Source: Bacteroidales bacterium (GTDB taxonomy: Bacteria; Bacteroidota; Bacteroidia; Bacteroidales; 4484-276). Taken from it: a stretch of 64,000 nt of DNA. Positions 28,033 to 37,462 of the stretch are shown here, one piece after another; within the stretch, counting starts at the first letter, position 1; each line of letters starts with the position of its first letter. The notes under the pieces were generated by a model, which searched no databases, was not told the DNA's origin, and worked only from the letters and a program-made list of their open reading frames with translations. The stretch lies in NCBI GenBank assembly GCA_035647615.1, contig DASRND010000011.1:1-64000 (forward strand), in the 5' to 3' direction. A program made the translations under genes and the position numbers.

Positions 28033-29718
28033 ATGAAACGAATTTACTTCTTCCTGCTTCTGGCGCTGTGGGCTTTGCAGTTGCAGGCTCAGATTACTGA
28101 ATTTCCCTACAACGATGGTTTTGAAGAAGAGCAATTTCCGCCATCGGGCTGGCTGGGTTATCCCATCGTTGGCAATACGGAATTTGTACGGGTAACAGTT
28201 GGCGAATGGCCCGCCTGTTTGCCCCACGACGGAAGCGGCGCTATGGCGCAGTACAACTCATTTAATGCTAACATTGGAAAGTCGGCGGTATTGATAAGCC
28301 CGGAATTAATATTGGGCGATGATAACGTGCTGCGGTTTTGGTTTTATCGTTCCGAAGACCCCAGCAACAACCGCCACGATAAAATTGAAGTCTATTACAA
28401 CGCTTCTCCCGATCTGGAAGGAGCCACGCTGCTGGATTCCATCAGCAGGGCTGTCAACTTTTATCCGGTTGTTCCCGCCAAGGGTTGGTATCAATACGAA
28501 TTTGCGATCGACAATATGGGCAGTACCTATGTCATTTTCAAAGCCATTAGTGCCTACGGATGGAAAATGTATCTGGATGATGTAGAGGTCAACACCAGCA
28601 CCATCGACGTTGATCCGCCGGTAGTAATCTCGCTGGGCGGAACGCAGGTTTACGCACTGCAGCCTATGAGCCTCGAACTGGTGGTGCGCGATGTGTCGGA
28701 TATGCCGGAAATGCTCGAAGGACAAGTAACCATCGAAGGAGAAACACAGGTGGTGGAGATGAGAAAAACCAGCGGAACACAGGGCGATTTTACCTATCAC
28801 GGAACCATTCCCGGTCAGCTCGATCACACCGAGGGCGAAATAAAATTCTGGCTCATCGATGCGCCGGGAAATGCTGCTTGGTCGGATAATTACCCATTGC
28901 ATTGGGATTGGTTGAAACCCATATTTGAAGAGAGTTTCGAAGGAGAGGATTTTCCACCCGAAAACTGGACTGTTACCGGGCAGCCGCTTACATGGCTTAC
29001 CTGGAACGACTATGGCCTGGTGTATTACACCGATAGCGATGGGGTAGAGTGGGAAGTTTATCCGCCCCATGGCCAGCGTCAAGCCGCCGTAGAATGGGAT
29101 TTTCAGGGAAACGAACAAAACGAATGGATGATATCTCCGCTGATCGCCATTACAGAAAATGCAGTCCTTACCTTTAAAACTTTCGTCAGGCTATATAGCT
29201 ACGACTACGACGAATATCTTGTCCGGGCTTCCACCGATGGTTTTACCTGGGTAAATCTATGGAGCGCCGCAGATTATCCCGCAGGCGTTAGCAATTATGA
29301 CGACGATATTGCTTTAAGTTTAAATAGTTATGTGGGGCAGGAGGTTCGCCTCGCCTGGCAGGCTTACAATCTTTATGGCGGCAACCTTTGGTATTCGTGG
29401 TTTGTAGATGATGTAAAAATCCGGGCTACTGATACCCTTGTCGGGATTAACAAAAAAAATGATTTGCTGGTTTCCGGCGCTTTTCCAAATCCATTTGGCG
29501 CATTCACCACCATCAGTTTTAAAATGCAGCAAGCCGGGAAGGTTTCCCTAAATGTTTTCAGAAACGATGGTACAAAAGTATTTGAGCGAATTTATTATGA
29601 GCTTCCTGCAGGCTTTAATGAAATAAAAATTGATGGAACCCAATTGCCTTCGGGATTTTACTACTATCAGTTGCAAACCACTGGTGGCACTTCGGGTGGG
29701 AAGCTTATCAGGAGATAG
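28033..29718 (+). CDS. Secreted T9SS protein with two choice-of-anchor J / cleaved-adhesin-like domains
   Basis: A 561-residue exported protein. The signal peptide is MKRIYFFLLLALWALQLQAQ. Two similar beta-sandwich domains are recognisable by their starts: FEEEQFPPSGWLGYP (about residues 35-195) and FEGEDFPPENWTVTG (about 305-470). Both have the WMISP/LISPEL and VDDV(K/E) stretches of the choice-of-anchor J or cleaved adhesin (gingipain-type) family. Between them is an Ig-like region. The last 75 residues (SGAFPNPFGAFTTISFKM ... LPSGFYYYQLQTTGG ... GKLIRR) form a T9SS type A sorting domain. It has no peptidase or hydrolase motif that I can see, so binding or adhesion outside the cell is the likely role. 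Confidence 0.88.
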   Translation: MKRIYFFLLLALWALQLQAQITEFPYNDGFEEEQFPPSGWLGYPIVGNTEFVRVTVGEWPACLPHDGSGAMAQYNSFNANIGKSAVLISPELILGDDNVLRFWFYRSEDPSNNRHDKIEVYYNASPDLEGATLLDSISRAVNFYPVVPAKGWYQYEFAIDNMGSTYVIFKAISAYGWKMYLDDVEVNTSTIDVDPPVVISLGGTQVYALQPMSLELVVRDVSDMPEMLEGQVTIEGETQVVEMRKTSGTQGDFTYHGTIPGQLDHTEGEIKFWLIDAPGNAAWSDNYPLHWDWLKPIFEESFEGEDFPPENWTVTGQPLTWLTWNDYGLVYYTDSDGVEWEVYPPHGQRQAAVEWDFQGNEQNEWMISPLIAITENAVLTFKTFVRLYSYDYDEYLVRASTDGFTWVNLWSAADYPAGVSNYDDDIALSLNSYVGQEVRLAWQAYNLYGGNLWYSWFVDDVKIRATDTLVGINKKNDLLVSGAFPNPFGAFTTISFKMQQAGKVSLNVFRNDGTKVFERIYYELPAGFNEIKIDGTQLPSGFYYYQLQTTGGTSGGKLIRR

Positions 29719-29830
29719 TTTGCTTAATGCTGATCCCTGTCTGTCTTTTAATTCAACACAGACATTTTGTTAGCAAAAATCCATCGCAGCAAAAATTCTT
29801 GATTATTTTAGCCAAAATCTTTTTTGGACG

Positions 29831-31789
29831 GTGCGGAGCGCGATACCTTTTATAATCCTTTTCATTTTTACAACCACTCATTTGCATGCGCAATCGATTG
29901 TGGCTGACGATGTGCAGCTCGACAGCAGCAACCTGTCTGTAACACTTCCTGCCATTGTGATGCAGGACATCGCAACTCCCGTAACTTTCAAAATTACAGA
30001 TCCCGCAATTCGTTCGATAGTGCACGGCAACGTTCCCATCATTATTGATGGAGAAGCAAAGACAGTAAATTTTCACTATGGTGAGGCTACTGCTGAGGTT
30101 ATTTTTAAAGCTAACCGAACGTTTACCATTGAAGCAGGCAATTACATTTATCGGCGCTACGTAACCCCTGTTCCGCTATGGCTTTCGGTGCTGCCGCCGC
30201 TCCTTGCTATTATTATGGCCCTGTTTTTCAAAGAAGTCTACACGGCTCTGTTCATTGGCGTGTTGGTGGGGGCTTTTATTATTTTTTATTACCAGGGGCA
30301 GTATTTTTTTGAAGCTTTATTTAATGGATTTTTTGCTGTACTCGACACCTATGTGCTCGATTCGTTGCTCGATAAAAGCCATCTTTCCATCATTATCTTT
30401 TCGATGATGATAGGCGGCATGGTGGGGATTATTACAAAAAACGGCGGGATGAAAGGCGTTGTCAATTTTCTATCGCGTTATGCCAACAATGCGCGTTCGG
30501 GGCAACTGGTGACGTGGCTGCTGGGGATAATGATATTTTTTGATGATTATGCTAACACCCTTGTAGTGGGCAACACGATGCGTCCGATCACGGATAAGCT
30601 AAAAGTTTCGCGTGAAAAGCTGGCCTATATCGTCGACAGCACAGCGGCACCGGTTGCTTCGATAGCCTTTGTTACCACATGGATTGGCGCCGAACTTAGC
30701 TACATCCAGAATGGGATAAAAACCCTGGGACTCGACGAAACGCCTTACGATGTTTTTCTCAACTCTTTGCAGTATTCGTTTTATCCTGTCCTGACTTTGA
30801 TTTTTGTAGTGATTCTCATAATGCGACGACGCGATTTCGGTCCCATGCACGCCATCGAGGTAGCTGCGCGTAGCGGAAAAGTCGCGCCAAAGGCAACCCA
30901 TCCCAATCTGGATTTTGGACGCGAGACCGAACCTGACGAAAACGTTAAAGCGCGGGGGTACAACGCCATCGTGCCTGTGCTGGTGGTGATATTCGGAACC
31001 ATCACCGGCCTTATTATTACAGGTTTGCAGCAGGTGGGATGGGATGCTTCGGCGGGGTTCGGCACCAATCTCTCGCATGTGATTGGCAGCTCCGATTCTT
31101 TCAGCGCATTGTTGTGGTCGTCGTTGGGGGGCGTGGTAACCGCTTTGATACTTACCGTGGGTCAGCGCATCTTGCCGTTGCGCAGCAGCATCGATGCTTT
31201 GGTTGACGGATTTAAAAGTATGCTTACGGCAGTACTTATTTTGGTGTTGGCCTGGTCGATAGCACTGATTACTGAGCAGTTGCATACGGCAGAGTTTATT
31301 TCGGGAAGCCTTATCCGGCTCGACGTTTCACCTTATCTGTTGCCGGCGCTTACCTTTTTATTGGCCGCAGCCATTGCTTTTTCTACGGGCTCTTCGTGGG
31401 GAACGATGGCCATTTTGTACCCGCTTATCCTGCCGGCTACCTGGTACATTGGCATCGAAGCGGGGTTGGAGTACAACACAGCTATGTCGATTTTTCACAA
31501 TGTAGTTTCGGCTGTTCTTGCCGGCTCGGTGATGGGCGATCATTGTTCGCCGATTTCCGACACCACTATTCTCAGTTCGCTGGCCAGCTCCTGCGACCAC
31601 ATCAGCCATGTGCGAACGCAAATGCCCTATGCCCTCACAGTGGGCGCAGTAGCCATTGTGCTCGGAACTATTCCTGCAGCTTTTGGAGTGTCGGTGCTGA
31701 TATTATTTCCGGTAAATATTGCGGTACTTGTATTGATTACTCAATTCTTTGGCAAGCAGGTGCCTAAGGCATTTCTTGTTAAATCCTGA
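29831..31789 (+). CDS. NhaC-type Na+/H+ antiporter with an exported N-terminal domain
   Basis: A 652-residue protein, starting at GTG 29831. Unusually for this family it begins with a signal peptide (RSAIPFIILFIFTTTHLHAQ) and an about 90-residue beta-rich domain before the first core helix near residue 118 (LWLSVLPPLLAIIMALFF). The core has the NhaC-family stretches GGMVGIITKNGGMKGV, MIFFDDYANTLVVGNTMRPITD, STAAPVASIAFVTTWIGAEL and AFSTGSSWGTMAILYPL, plus SVMGDHCSPISDTTILSS. It should exchange Na+ (or a related substrate) for protons at the inner membrane. The extra domain would face the periplasm and could bind ions or a partner. The DNA after the stop has repeat blocks. Confidence 0.88.
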   Translation: MRSAIPFIILFIFTTTHLHAQSIVADDVQLDSSNLSVTLPAIVMQDIATPVTFKITDPAIRSIVHGNVPIIIDGEAKTVNFHYGEATAEVIFKANRTFTIEAGNYIYRRYVTPVPLWLSVLPPLLAIIMALFFKEVYTALFIGVLVGAFIIFYYQGQYFFEALFNGFFAVLDTYVLDSLLDKSHLSIIIFSMMIGGMVGIITKNGGMKGVVNFLSRYANNARSGQLVTWLLGIMIFFDDYANTLVVGNTMRPITDKLKVSREKLAYIVDSTAAPVASIAFVTTWIGAELSYIQNGIKTLGLDETPYDVFLNSLQYSFYPVLTLIFVVILIMRRRDFGPMHAIEVAARSGKVAPKATHPNLDFGRETEPDENVKARGYNAIVPVLVVIFGTITGLIITGLQQVGWDASAGFGTNLSHVIGSSDSFSALLWSSLGGVVTALILTVGQRILPLRSSIDALVDGFKSMLTAVLILVLAWSIALITEQLHTAEFISGSLIRLDVSPYLLPALTFLLAAAIAFSTGSSWGTMAILYPLILPATWYIGIEAGLEYNTAMSIFHNVVSAVLAGSVMGDHCSPISDTTILSSLASSCDHISHVRTQMPYALTVGAVAIVLGTIPAAFGVSVLILFPVNIAVLVLITQFFGKQVPKAFLVKS

Positions 31790-31793
31790 GTAG

Positions 31794-31814
31794 GCAGGGC
31801 GCATGGCGCGTGGC
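31794..31814. repeat. Heptamer repeat block right after the NhaC stop
   Basis: Three 7-base units, GCAGGGC, GCATGGC and GCGTGGC, begin four bases after the NhaC stop codon. In the sense direction of the upstream gene they match the blocks at 21852-21879 and 56336-56426. Confidence 0.6.
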
Positions 31815-31867
31815 CCAAAGAGTATGGTGAAGGGTGTGCATTGTTGCCGGATTCGCAGCCACAGGAT

Positions 31868-31909
31868 GCTGACTGAAGCCTGCTGACTGAAGCCTGCCGA
31901 CTGAAGACT
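31868..31909. repeat. Three 14-bp tandem repeats
   Basis: Units 31868-31881, 31882-31895 and 31896-31909. The first two are identical (GCTGACTGAAGCCT), the third has two changes. They sit between the convergent NhaC and Rieske-like genes. A related phrase (GCAGTCGGCAGGTCGCAGTC) occurs near 56304-56323. Confidence 0.75.
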
Positions 31910-31912
31910 ATT

Positions 31913-32377
31913 TTAATTAAAGACGTACAGCACTTCCTCAACGTAGCGCGTGTTGTATTGCACCATGGGGTAGGTGGCAGGCCCTTCGACCGCGGAACCG
32001 TCGAGCAGCAAATAGCGGGAACCTGTGCAGGTGTCGACTGCGAAGAGTGCCGATTCGTCGACGATGAGGCGTGTGCACTTGAATACCGGCTCAAAAACAC
32101 AACAACTGTCGGGCTTGTAGGTGGGCGTGCGCTCAAAGGCTTTGAAATCCTCGAGCGTTGCGCGATAAATAATGATGCCACGACTGGGCTCAAGTGCGGT
32201 GACGTAAGCGTAGCCACCAATGTTGTTGAGCGGCAGGTATTGGGTTGAGTTGGGATAGATTTGAAAATTAACATAGCCGATATCGATAGGCGGATCATCG
32301 TTGCTGTCGCAGGAGATAAAGAAGAGGGAGGAAAAGATTGAAAATAAAGCGACAAAAAAAATCGTTCTGGAAGTCAT
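31913..32377 (-). CDS. Lipoprotein with degenerate Rieske-like fold
   Basis: A 154-residue protein with a lipoprotein signal (hydrophobic stretch then FFISCDSND, lipobox Cys at about residue 23). The mature part follows the pattern of the Rieske-like lipoproteins of Bacteroidota: the early GIIIYRATLEDFKAFERT strand, a middle Cys-containing region, and the late CTGSRYLLLDGSAVEGPATYP stretch, which corresponds to the CxxHGSxF-D-G-GPA segment of a true Rieske protein. The His ligands of both cluster-binding loops are absent (CHGS is CTGS here), although several cysteines remain (DSCC, KC, TC). It is therefore unlikely to bind a normal 2Fe-2S Rieske cluster. Probably anchored to the outer or inner membrane; role unknown. 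Confidence 0.65.
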   Translation of the reverse strand: MTSRTIFFVALFSIFSSLFFISCDSNDDPPIDIGYVNFQIYPNSTQYLPLNNIGGYAYVTALEPSRGIIIYRATLEDFKAFERTPTYKPDSCCVFEPVFKCTRLIVDESALFAVDTCTGSRYLLLDGSAVEGPATYPMVQYNTRYVEEVLYVFN

Positions 32378-32463
32378 AGCTATGTTGGATGAGTGTAGGG
32401 CTACTAACGCGACGATTTATCAGATATTTTGTAGGAAATGGCAAGAGCCTGTGGTGGAAGGCA

Positions 32464-32471
32464 TACATTTG
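32464..32471 (+). promoter_or_regulatory. -7 element immediately before the LytS-type kinase
   Basis: TACATTTG, an exact TAnnTTTG, ending five bases before ATG 32477. The start of transcription would fall at or next to the start codon, so the mRNA may be leaderless. This also argues against the earlier in-frame ATG at 32438. Confidence 0.5.
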
Positions 32472-32476
32472 CAAAA

Positions 32477-35400
32477 ATGAAATTTTTAGTGAGAAACACA
32501 CCTTATTATATAGTGCTGTCGATTGTGGTGATACTGCATGTGGCTGGCTACGCTCAAAAGTCGCCGGCGTACGTTTTTGATGTAATCACCAGCGAAAACA
32601 CTTTTCAACAAAAAGGCTTGTCAGCCAACAGCGTCAATAGCATTATCCAGGACAGTTACGGCTATTTTTGGTTTGGCACCTGGGACGGGCTCAACAAATT
32701 CGACGGGTACAATTTCACCATTTACACCCGCGCCGAAGGATTGAGCAACGAAACTGTTCACGCGGTGATCGAAGCCGATGATGGCAACATCTGGGTGGGA
32801 ACCGATGACGGCCTGAATTGTCTGGAGCGGGCTACCGGAAAGATCATCACCTATCTTTGTTGTGATGAGGACAGCACCACACTTTCTGATAATAAAGTAA
32901 ATCATCTTTTCCAGGACATCCCCGGGCGCATACTCATTTGCACCGACCGCGGATTGTGCAGCATCGATCTGCAAACTCATGCCATACAGCGTTACAAAAC
33001 CGGAAGGCGCAGTCGTTACAACAGTGTCAACTGTATTATGCGCAGCACCGACAGCACCTATTGGCTCGGTACCAACTTTGGGTTGGTAGAATATGATTTG
33101 GAGAAAAATCAGAGCATGCGCCATCTCCACCGACCCGAAGATCCCCATAGTTTGAGCGATAACAATGTTCGCGACATCCTTGAAGACAGTCAGAGTCGTC
33201 TTTGGATTGCTACCGAAAACGGCCTCAGCCTGATGAATCGCACCGACAATACTTTTAGGATTATTCGTAATAATCCCATCGACGAAACAACTTTGAGTCA
33301 TAATTTTATCGAAACTCTTTTCGAGGATACCGAAGGGCAGTTGTGGATAGGAACCGATGGTGGCGGGCTGAATGTTATGGATCTGCAGGATTATTCCATC
33401 AGCCGCCTAAAGGTCGACAACCACAGGGCCGGCAGCCTTAGCAACAACCGTATTTACTGTATCACCAGCGACCGCATTGGCAACATCTGGATTGGAACTT
33501 TTAAAGGTGTGAATGGCATCGACCGCTACAGACCCAAATTTAATCTTTATCCGGCACAGCCCAACGGCCCGGGGGCTTTGGATGACAATTTTGTGTGGTG
33601 TTTTCTCGAATATGCTCCTGGCATCATCTGGATTGGTACCGACCGCGGTATCAGCGTTTTTAATGCCGGGAGTAAGGAGTTGAGCAGACTTTCCGGATAT
33701 TTTGCCGGCGACAATCAGCTTTCGAGCCTGCGTGTGCGCTCACTGTTCAAGGATAGCTTTGGCAACGTTTGGATTGGCACACGCGATGCCGGGCTTAACA
33801 AGCTCGAAACAAAAACCGGCCGCATCCACCACTTCAGTCCGTCGATGCAATACTACAACAACATAAGCGATGGATATGTGCTCGACATGCTGCAGGACAG
33901 CGACGGCATGATTTGGGTAGGAACCAACAATGGCTTGAACATCATTGATCCGGTAACCCATTCAATAAAAATTTACCGGCACGATCCCCAAAAGTCAGGA
34001 TCGATATCCAATAATACCATCTATAAAATTCATAAGGATCGACAGGGGATTATCTGGCTGGCGACTCTCGACGGCTTGAATCGGTACTATCCGCAAGGTG
34101 ATACTTTCTCTGTATTCCGGAACAATATGCCCCGTAAAGAGCTGGCTACCGACCGGCTTTTTAGCATTCACGAAGACAGCCTGGGAAATTTCTGGCTGGG
34201 AACGCGTGGGGGTGGTTTAGAATATTTCGATAGAAGCAACAATAGTTTTTCCAGCTACACCCGCGACGATGGCTTGCCAAATAACATGGTGTATGGGGTG
34301 CTGCAGGATGGCGAAAATAACTTGTGGATGAGCACCAACTGGGGCATCTCTAAATTTGATATCAGCTCGCAGACGTTCATCAATTTTGATGTTACTGACG
34401 GCCTGCAAAGCAACGAGTTTAATGCCGAGGCCTATCTGAAATCCTCTTCCGGAGAGATGTACTTTGGAGGTATGAAAGGATTTAACGTTTTTGATCCTGC
34501 CGCCATTCAGCTCAACCCATTGATGAGCAACCTGATGATCACTTCTTTTAAGATTTTTAACCAGCCGCAGGCAGGGCAGCTACTCGATGGCGATACCATT
34601 GTACTCACCCATCAGCAAAACTTTTTATCTTTTGAGTTTTCTACTTTTGATTATTTCAATCCGCACAAGAGCAAATATGCCTACCGGCTCGACGATTACA
34701 ACAACGACTGGGTGTATGTGGATGGTGGTCGCCACTATGCCGACTATGCCAACGTGATGCCGGGCACCTACAACTTCAGAGTGACGGGGGCGGGAAGCAA
34801 CGGCAGGTGGAACAGCCACGGCATAAATCTTACCATCATCATCAGGCCACCATGGTTTGCTACCTGGTGGTTCCGCACCGCTGCAGTGCTGCTGTTTCTT
34901 TTTATTATCTGGGTGGTCATTTTTTCCAGTGTGCGACATATCCGCAAAAAGCATTTGCTCGAAACGCGGATGCTTATTGTAGAGAAACAATTGTTGGAGA
35001 TACAGCAGAAAGCCCTGCGCTTGCAGATGAATCCACATTTTATTTTCAATTCGCTGAACAGCATCCAGAGTTTTATTTTGACCCGCGACGTGGATATGGC
35101 TATCAATTATCTAAGCCGGTTTTCGCAACTCATGCGGCTCATCCTGGCCAACTCCCGCCAATCGATGATAGCTTTGGCCGACGAAATAAAAGCCATTACA
35201 CTCTATCTCGAAATCGAGAAACTCCGTTTCGACAATCGTTTTGATTATGATATCCGGCTTGATCCCGAGATCGACGAAGAGTTTACAGGCATTCCGCCTA
35301 TGATTCTGCAACCTTTTGTCGAAAATGCTATAATCCACGGGCTGATGCACAAAACAACGATGGGAAGCATCAGCATTGTTTTTATTAAAAAAGGAAATAA

Positions 35401-35635
35401 TTTATTTTGCACCATCACCGACAATGGCGTGGGGCGCGAGCGAGCCATGGAAATTAAAAATGAGTCCGGACTTGGAACCAAATCCCGCGGAATGATCATC
35501 ACCAACGAAAGGCTCGAATTGTTGAGCCAGAATGTGGATGAAAAATTCAGCGTGCAGATTGTCGATCTAAAAGATGCAGAAGGGCAGGCTGCCGGCACGC
35601 GTGTGGAGCTTACAATTCCCATTCAGGAAGTTTAG
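32477..35635 (+). CDS. LytS-family sensor histidine kinase with periplasmic two-component-regulator propellers
   Basis: A 1052-residue membrane kinase. A signal anchor (IVLSIVVILHVAGYAQ) leads into about 13 propeller repeats of the form (N/I)(I/L/V)W(I/V)GTxxGLN, together making one or two periplasmic beta-propellers (about residues 30-690). A Y_Y_Y domain follows (about 711-778), then one transmembrane helix (about 797-820) and a LytS/YehU-type kinase: ALRLQMNPHFIFNSLNSIQSF with phospho-acceptor His854, and the ATPase motifs PPMILQPFVENAIIHG and TDNGVGR. Such proteins in Bacteroidota sense polysaccharides or other envelope signals. Its partner is almost surely the LytTR regulator at 35848. 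No polysaccharide-degrading or SusCD genes lie nearby, so a sugar signal is not supported by context. Confidence 0.92.
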   Translation: MKFLVRNTPYYIVLSIVVILHVAGYAQKSPAYVFDVITSENTFQQKGLSANSVNSIIQDSYGYFWFGTWDGLNKFDGYNFTIYTRAEGLSNETVHAVIEADDGNIWVGTDDGLNCLERATGKIITYLCCDEDSTTLSDNKVNHLFQDIPGRILICTDRGLCSIDLQTHAIQRYKTGRRSRYNSVNCIMRSTDSTYWLGTNFGLVEYDLEKNQSMRHLHRPEDPHSLSDNNVRDILEDSQSRLWIATENGLSLMNRTDNTFRIIRNNPIDETTLSHNFIETLFEDTEGQLWIGTDGGGLNVMDLQDYSISRLKVDNHRAGSLSNNRIYCITSDRIGNIWIGTFKGVNGIDRYRPKFNLYPAQPNGPGALDDNFVWCFLEYAPGIIWIGTDRGISVFNAGSKELSRLSGYFAGDNQLSSLRVRSLFKDSFGNVWIGTRDAGLNKLETKTGRIHHFSPSMQYYNNISDGYVLDMLQDSDGMIWVGTNNGLNIIDPVTHSIKIYRHDPQKSGSISNNTIYKIHKDRQGIIWLATLDGLNRYYPQGDTFSVFRNNMPRKELATDRLFSIHEDSLGNFWLGTRGGGLEYFDRSNNSFSSYTRDDGLPNNMVYGVLQDGENNLWMSTNWGISKFDISSQTFINFDVTDGLQSNEFNAEAYLKSSSGEMYFGGMKGFNVFDPAAIQLNPLMSNLMITSFKIFNQPQAGQLLDGDTIVLTHQQNFLSFEFSTFDYFNPHKSKYAYRLDDYNNDWVYVDGGRHYADYANVMPGTYNFRVTGAGSNGRWNSHGINLTIIIRPPWFATWWFRTAAVLLFLFIIWVVIFSSVRHIRKKHLLETRMLIVEKQLLEIQQKALRLQMNPHFIFNSLNSIQSFILTRDVDMAINYLSRFSQLMRLILANSRQSMIALADEIKAITLYLEIEKLRFDNRFDYDIRLDPEIDEEFTGIPPMILQPFVENAIIHGLMHKTTMGSISIVFIKKGNNLFCTITDNGVGRERAMEIKNESGLGTKSRGMIITNERLELLSQNVDEKFSVQIVDLKDAEGQAAGTRVELTIPIQEV

Positions 35636-35719
35636 CGGTACACACACTAAATTCGCAGCCTCCATTTTACAAAAGGTTACCACATCATCTTACAGATTGA
35701 GAAAATGCACCGGTTTCTA

Positions 35720-35748
35720 TTGAGAATGCACGGTTTTGCGTACATTTG
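35720..35748 (+). promoter_or_regulatory. Promoter of the LytTR response regulator
   Basis: TTG at 35720-35722, an 18-base spacer, then TACATTTG at 35741-35748, an exact TAnnTTTG. The leader to the GTG start would be about 95 bases. It lets the regulator be expressed apart from its kinase. Confidence 0.55.
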
Positions 35749-35847
35749 TTATTTATAACAGTTAAAAATTAAGGAGTTAAATCGAAAAACCGGCAGTCTT
35801 TGCAAGAAAAGATAGATATTTGGCGGTTTATATTTTAGCAAAACAAC

Positions 35848-36600
35848 GTGGTAAAAGCAGTAATCATCGATGACGAGAAGAAGTCGCGTCAGGCGCTCAT
35901 CAGCCTGCTGGAACGCTATTGCCACAGTGTGATCATTCTGGGCGAAGCCGAAGGAGTGCGTTCCGGCGTCGATCTGATAAAAAGCACCGAGCCCGATGTA
36001 ATCTTTCTCGACATACAGATGCAGGACGGCAGTGGCTTCAGATTACTACAATATTTTGATGAAATAAACTTTGAGATTGTGTTTACCACAGCCTTCGATC
36101 AATACGCTATCAAGGCGATCAAGTTCAGTGCACTCGACTACCTGCTTAAGCCCATTGTGCCGCAGGAGCTGATGGATGCTGTGCGCAAGGTGGAAGATAT
36201 CAAGATAGCCCGGCAACAGAACATCAGTAAAAACATTGACGTTCTGCTCGAAAACATTCAAAATCCGGCAGAGTCGCGTAAGATTATTCTCAGCACCGCC
36301 GAAAAAATCCATGTGGTGGATGTAGATGATATAATAAGGTGTGAATCGGATAATTACTACACCAATTTTTTCTTTAAGGATGGTACCAAGCTTTTGATCA
36401 GTAAGACATTGAAAGAAAATGAATATCTCTTGCGCGGTCATCAGTTTATCCGCTCGCACAAGTCGCATCTTATCAATACAAAATACATCAAAGGCTTTTT
36501 GAAAGGCGATGGTGGTTTCATTCTGATGAGCGACAAGAGCAAAGTGCCGGTATCGCGCCGCCGCAAGGAGTTGATTATGGAAACTTTAAATAATTTGTAA
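35848..36600 (+). CDS. LytTR-family response regulator
   Basis: A 250-residue regulator starting at GTG 35848. The receiver domain covers residues 1-120 with the acidic pair in VIIDDEKKSR, the phospho-acceptor Asp55 in VIFLDIQMQDGSG, and LDYLLKP with the conserved Lys-Pro. The LytTR DNA-binding domain fills about 145-245 (STAEKIHVVDVDDIIRCESDNYYTNFFF ... FIRSHKSHLINTKYIKGF ... VPVSRRRKELI). It follows the LytS-type kinase by 212 bases and is presumed to be phosphorylated by it; target genes cannot be read from this window. Confidence 0.93.
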   Translation: MVKAVIIDDEKKSRQALISLLERYCHSVIILGEAEGVRSGVDLIKSTEPDVIFLDIQMQDGSGFRLLQYFDEINFEIVFTTAFDQYAIKAIKFSALDYLLKPIVPQELMDAVRKVEDIKIARQQNISKNIDVLLENIQNPAESRKIILSTAEKIHVVDVDDIIRCESDNYYTNFFFKDGTKLLISKTLKENEYLLRGHQFIRSHKSHLINTKYIKGFLKGDGGFILMSDKSKVPVSRRRKELIMETLNNL

Positions 36601-36791
36601 GGAATATAGGTTTAGGATTAGAAAATATTGAAAAACAGAAAGATACGTGGGTAGGTAAGCCTGATGGGAGCTCCGGAGGAGGTGAGCCGGCAACTGATTG
36701 TTAAAAACCATTAACTTATTTCAGAGCACCAGTTCCCGAGGCACTTCTACTTTTACGTATTTTCAGCATCGAGAAAATTCATTGCAAACAC

Positions 36792-37349
36792 ATGAGTGAC
36801 TTATTATTTTTTCTATTAATAATCGGTTGGCTAGCTTTCAGCTTTTACCAGCAAGGCGTCAAGAAAAAGCGCCAGCAGGAGGCAATGGAAGCTGCACGCA
36901 AGCGTCAGTTGGCTGAAGAGCAGGAAGCTGCTTCCGCGCCGGATGTGGTGTACGAGCCTTCGACGCAGGAGCAGCAGCCCGATCGACGCCGCGACTTTGT
37001 AGAAGAACTCGAGCGCATGCTCACCGGCGAGGCACAAAGTCTTGAAGAAATACCGGAACAAGAAGCACAATCGCTCGAAACTATTCCTGAACCGGCACAG
37101 ATGATCGAGTTTGCAGATGATGATGAAATCAACATTTATCAGAAATATTATGACACTAGAATAGCACCCGTAACGGCGAAGCAGGAAACGTCCGAAAAAC
37201 TGGAAGATAAACGGCGTGAGTTGCAGGAGGATATGGAGAAGGAGGTACAATTGGCTGAGGTAGCAAAAGAGCCTGTTTTCGACACTTCGAACTTCGATTT
37301 GCGCAAGGCAGTTATCTATTCGGAGATACTAAATCGTCGTTATCGTTAA
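36792..37349 (+). CDS. Small membrane-anchored charged protein of unknown function
   Basis: A 185-residue protein with one N-terminal transmembrane helix (LLFFLLIIGWLAFSFYQQG, residues about 3-21), then a strongly charged, Glu/Gln/Arg-rich region likely to form coiled coil (KKKRQQEAMEAARKRQLAEEQE) and a disordered acidic middle. The C-terminal FDLRKAVIYSEILNRRYR looks like a conserved docking tail. I recognise it only as a type of hypothetical protein seen in Bacteroidota. It lies alone between the LytTR gene and the TonB receptor operon; I see no exact promoter match. Confidence 0.7.
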   Translation: MSDLLFFLLIIGWLAFSFYQQGVKKKRQQEAMEAARKRQLAEEQEAASAPDVVYEPSTQEQQPDRRRDFVEELERMLTGEAQSLEEIPEQEAQSLETIPEPAQMIEFADDDEINIYQKYYDTRIAPVTAKQETSEKLEDKRRELQEDMEKEVQLAEVAKEPVFDTSNFDLRKAVIYSEILNRRYR

Positions 37350-37462
37350 TTAGTGTTAGTTTAAATAAGAGGGGGAAACAAAAAGGTTTTGGAGAATCCG
37401 TTTTTTTATTACTAATTTTACCGCCCTTTAGCAAAGCAAAAATAAACATAAAATTATTTAGT

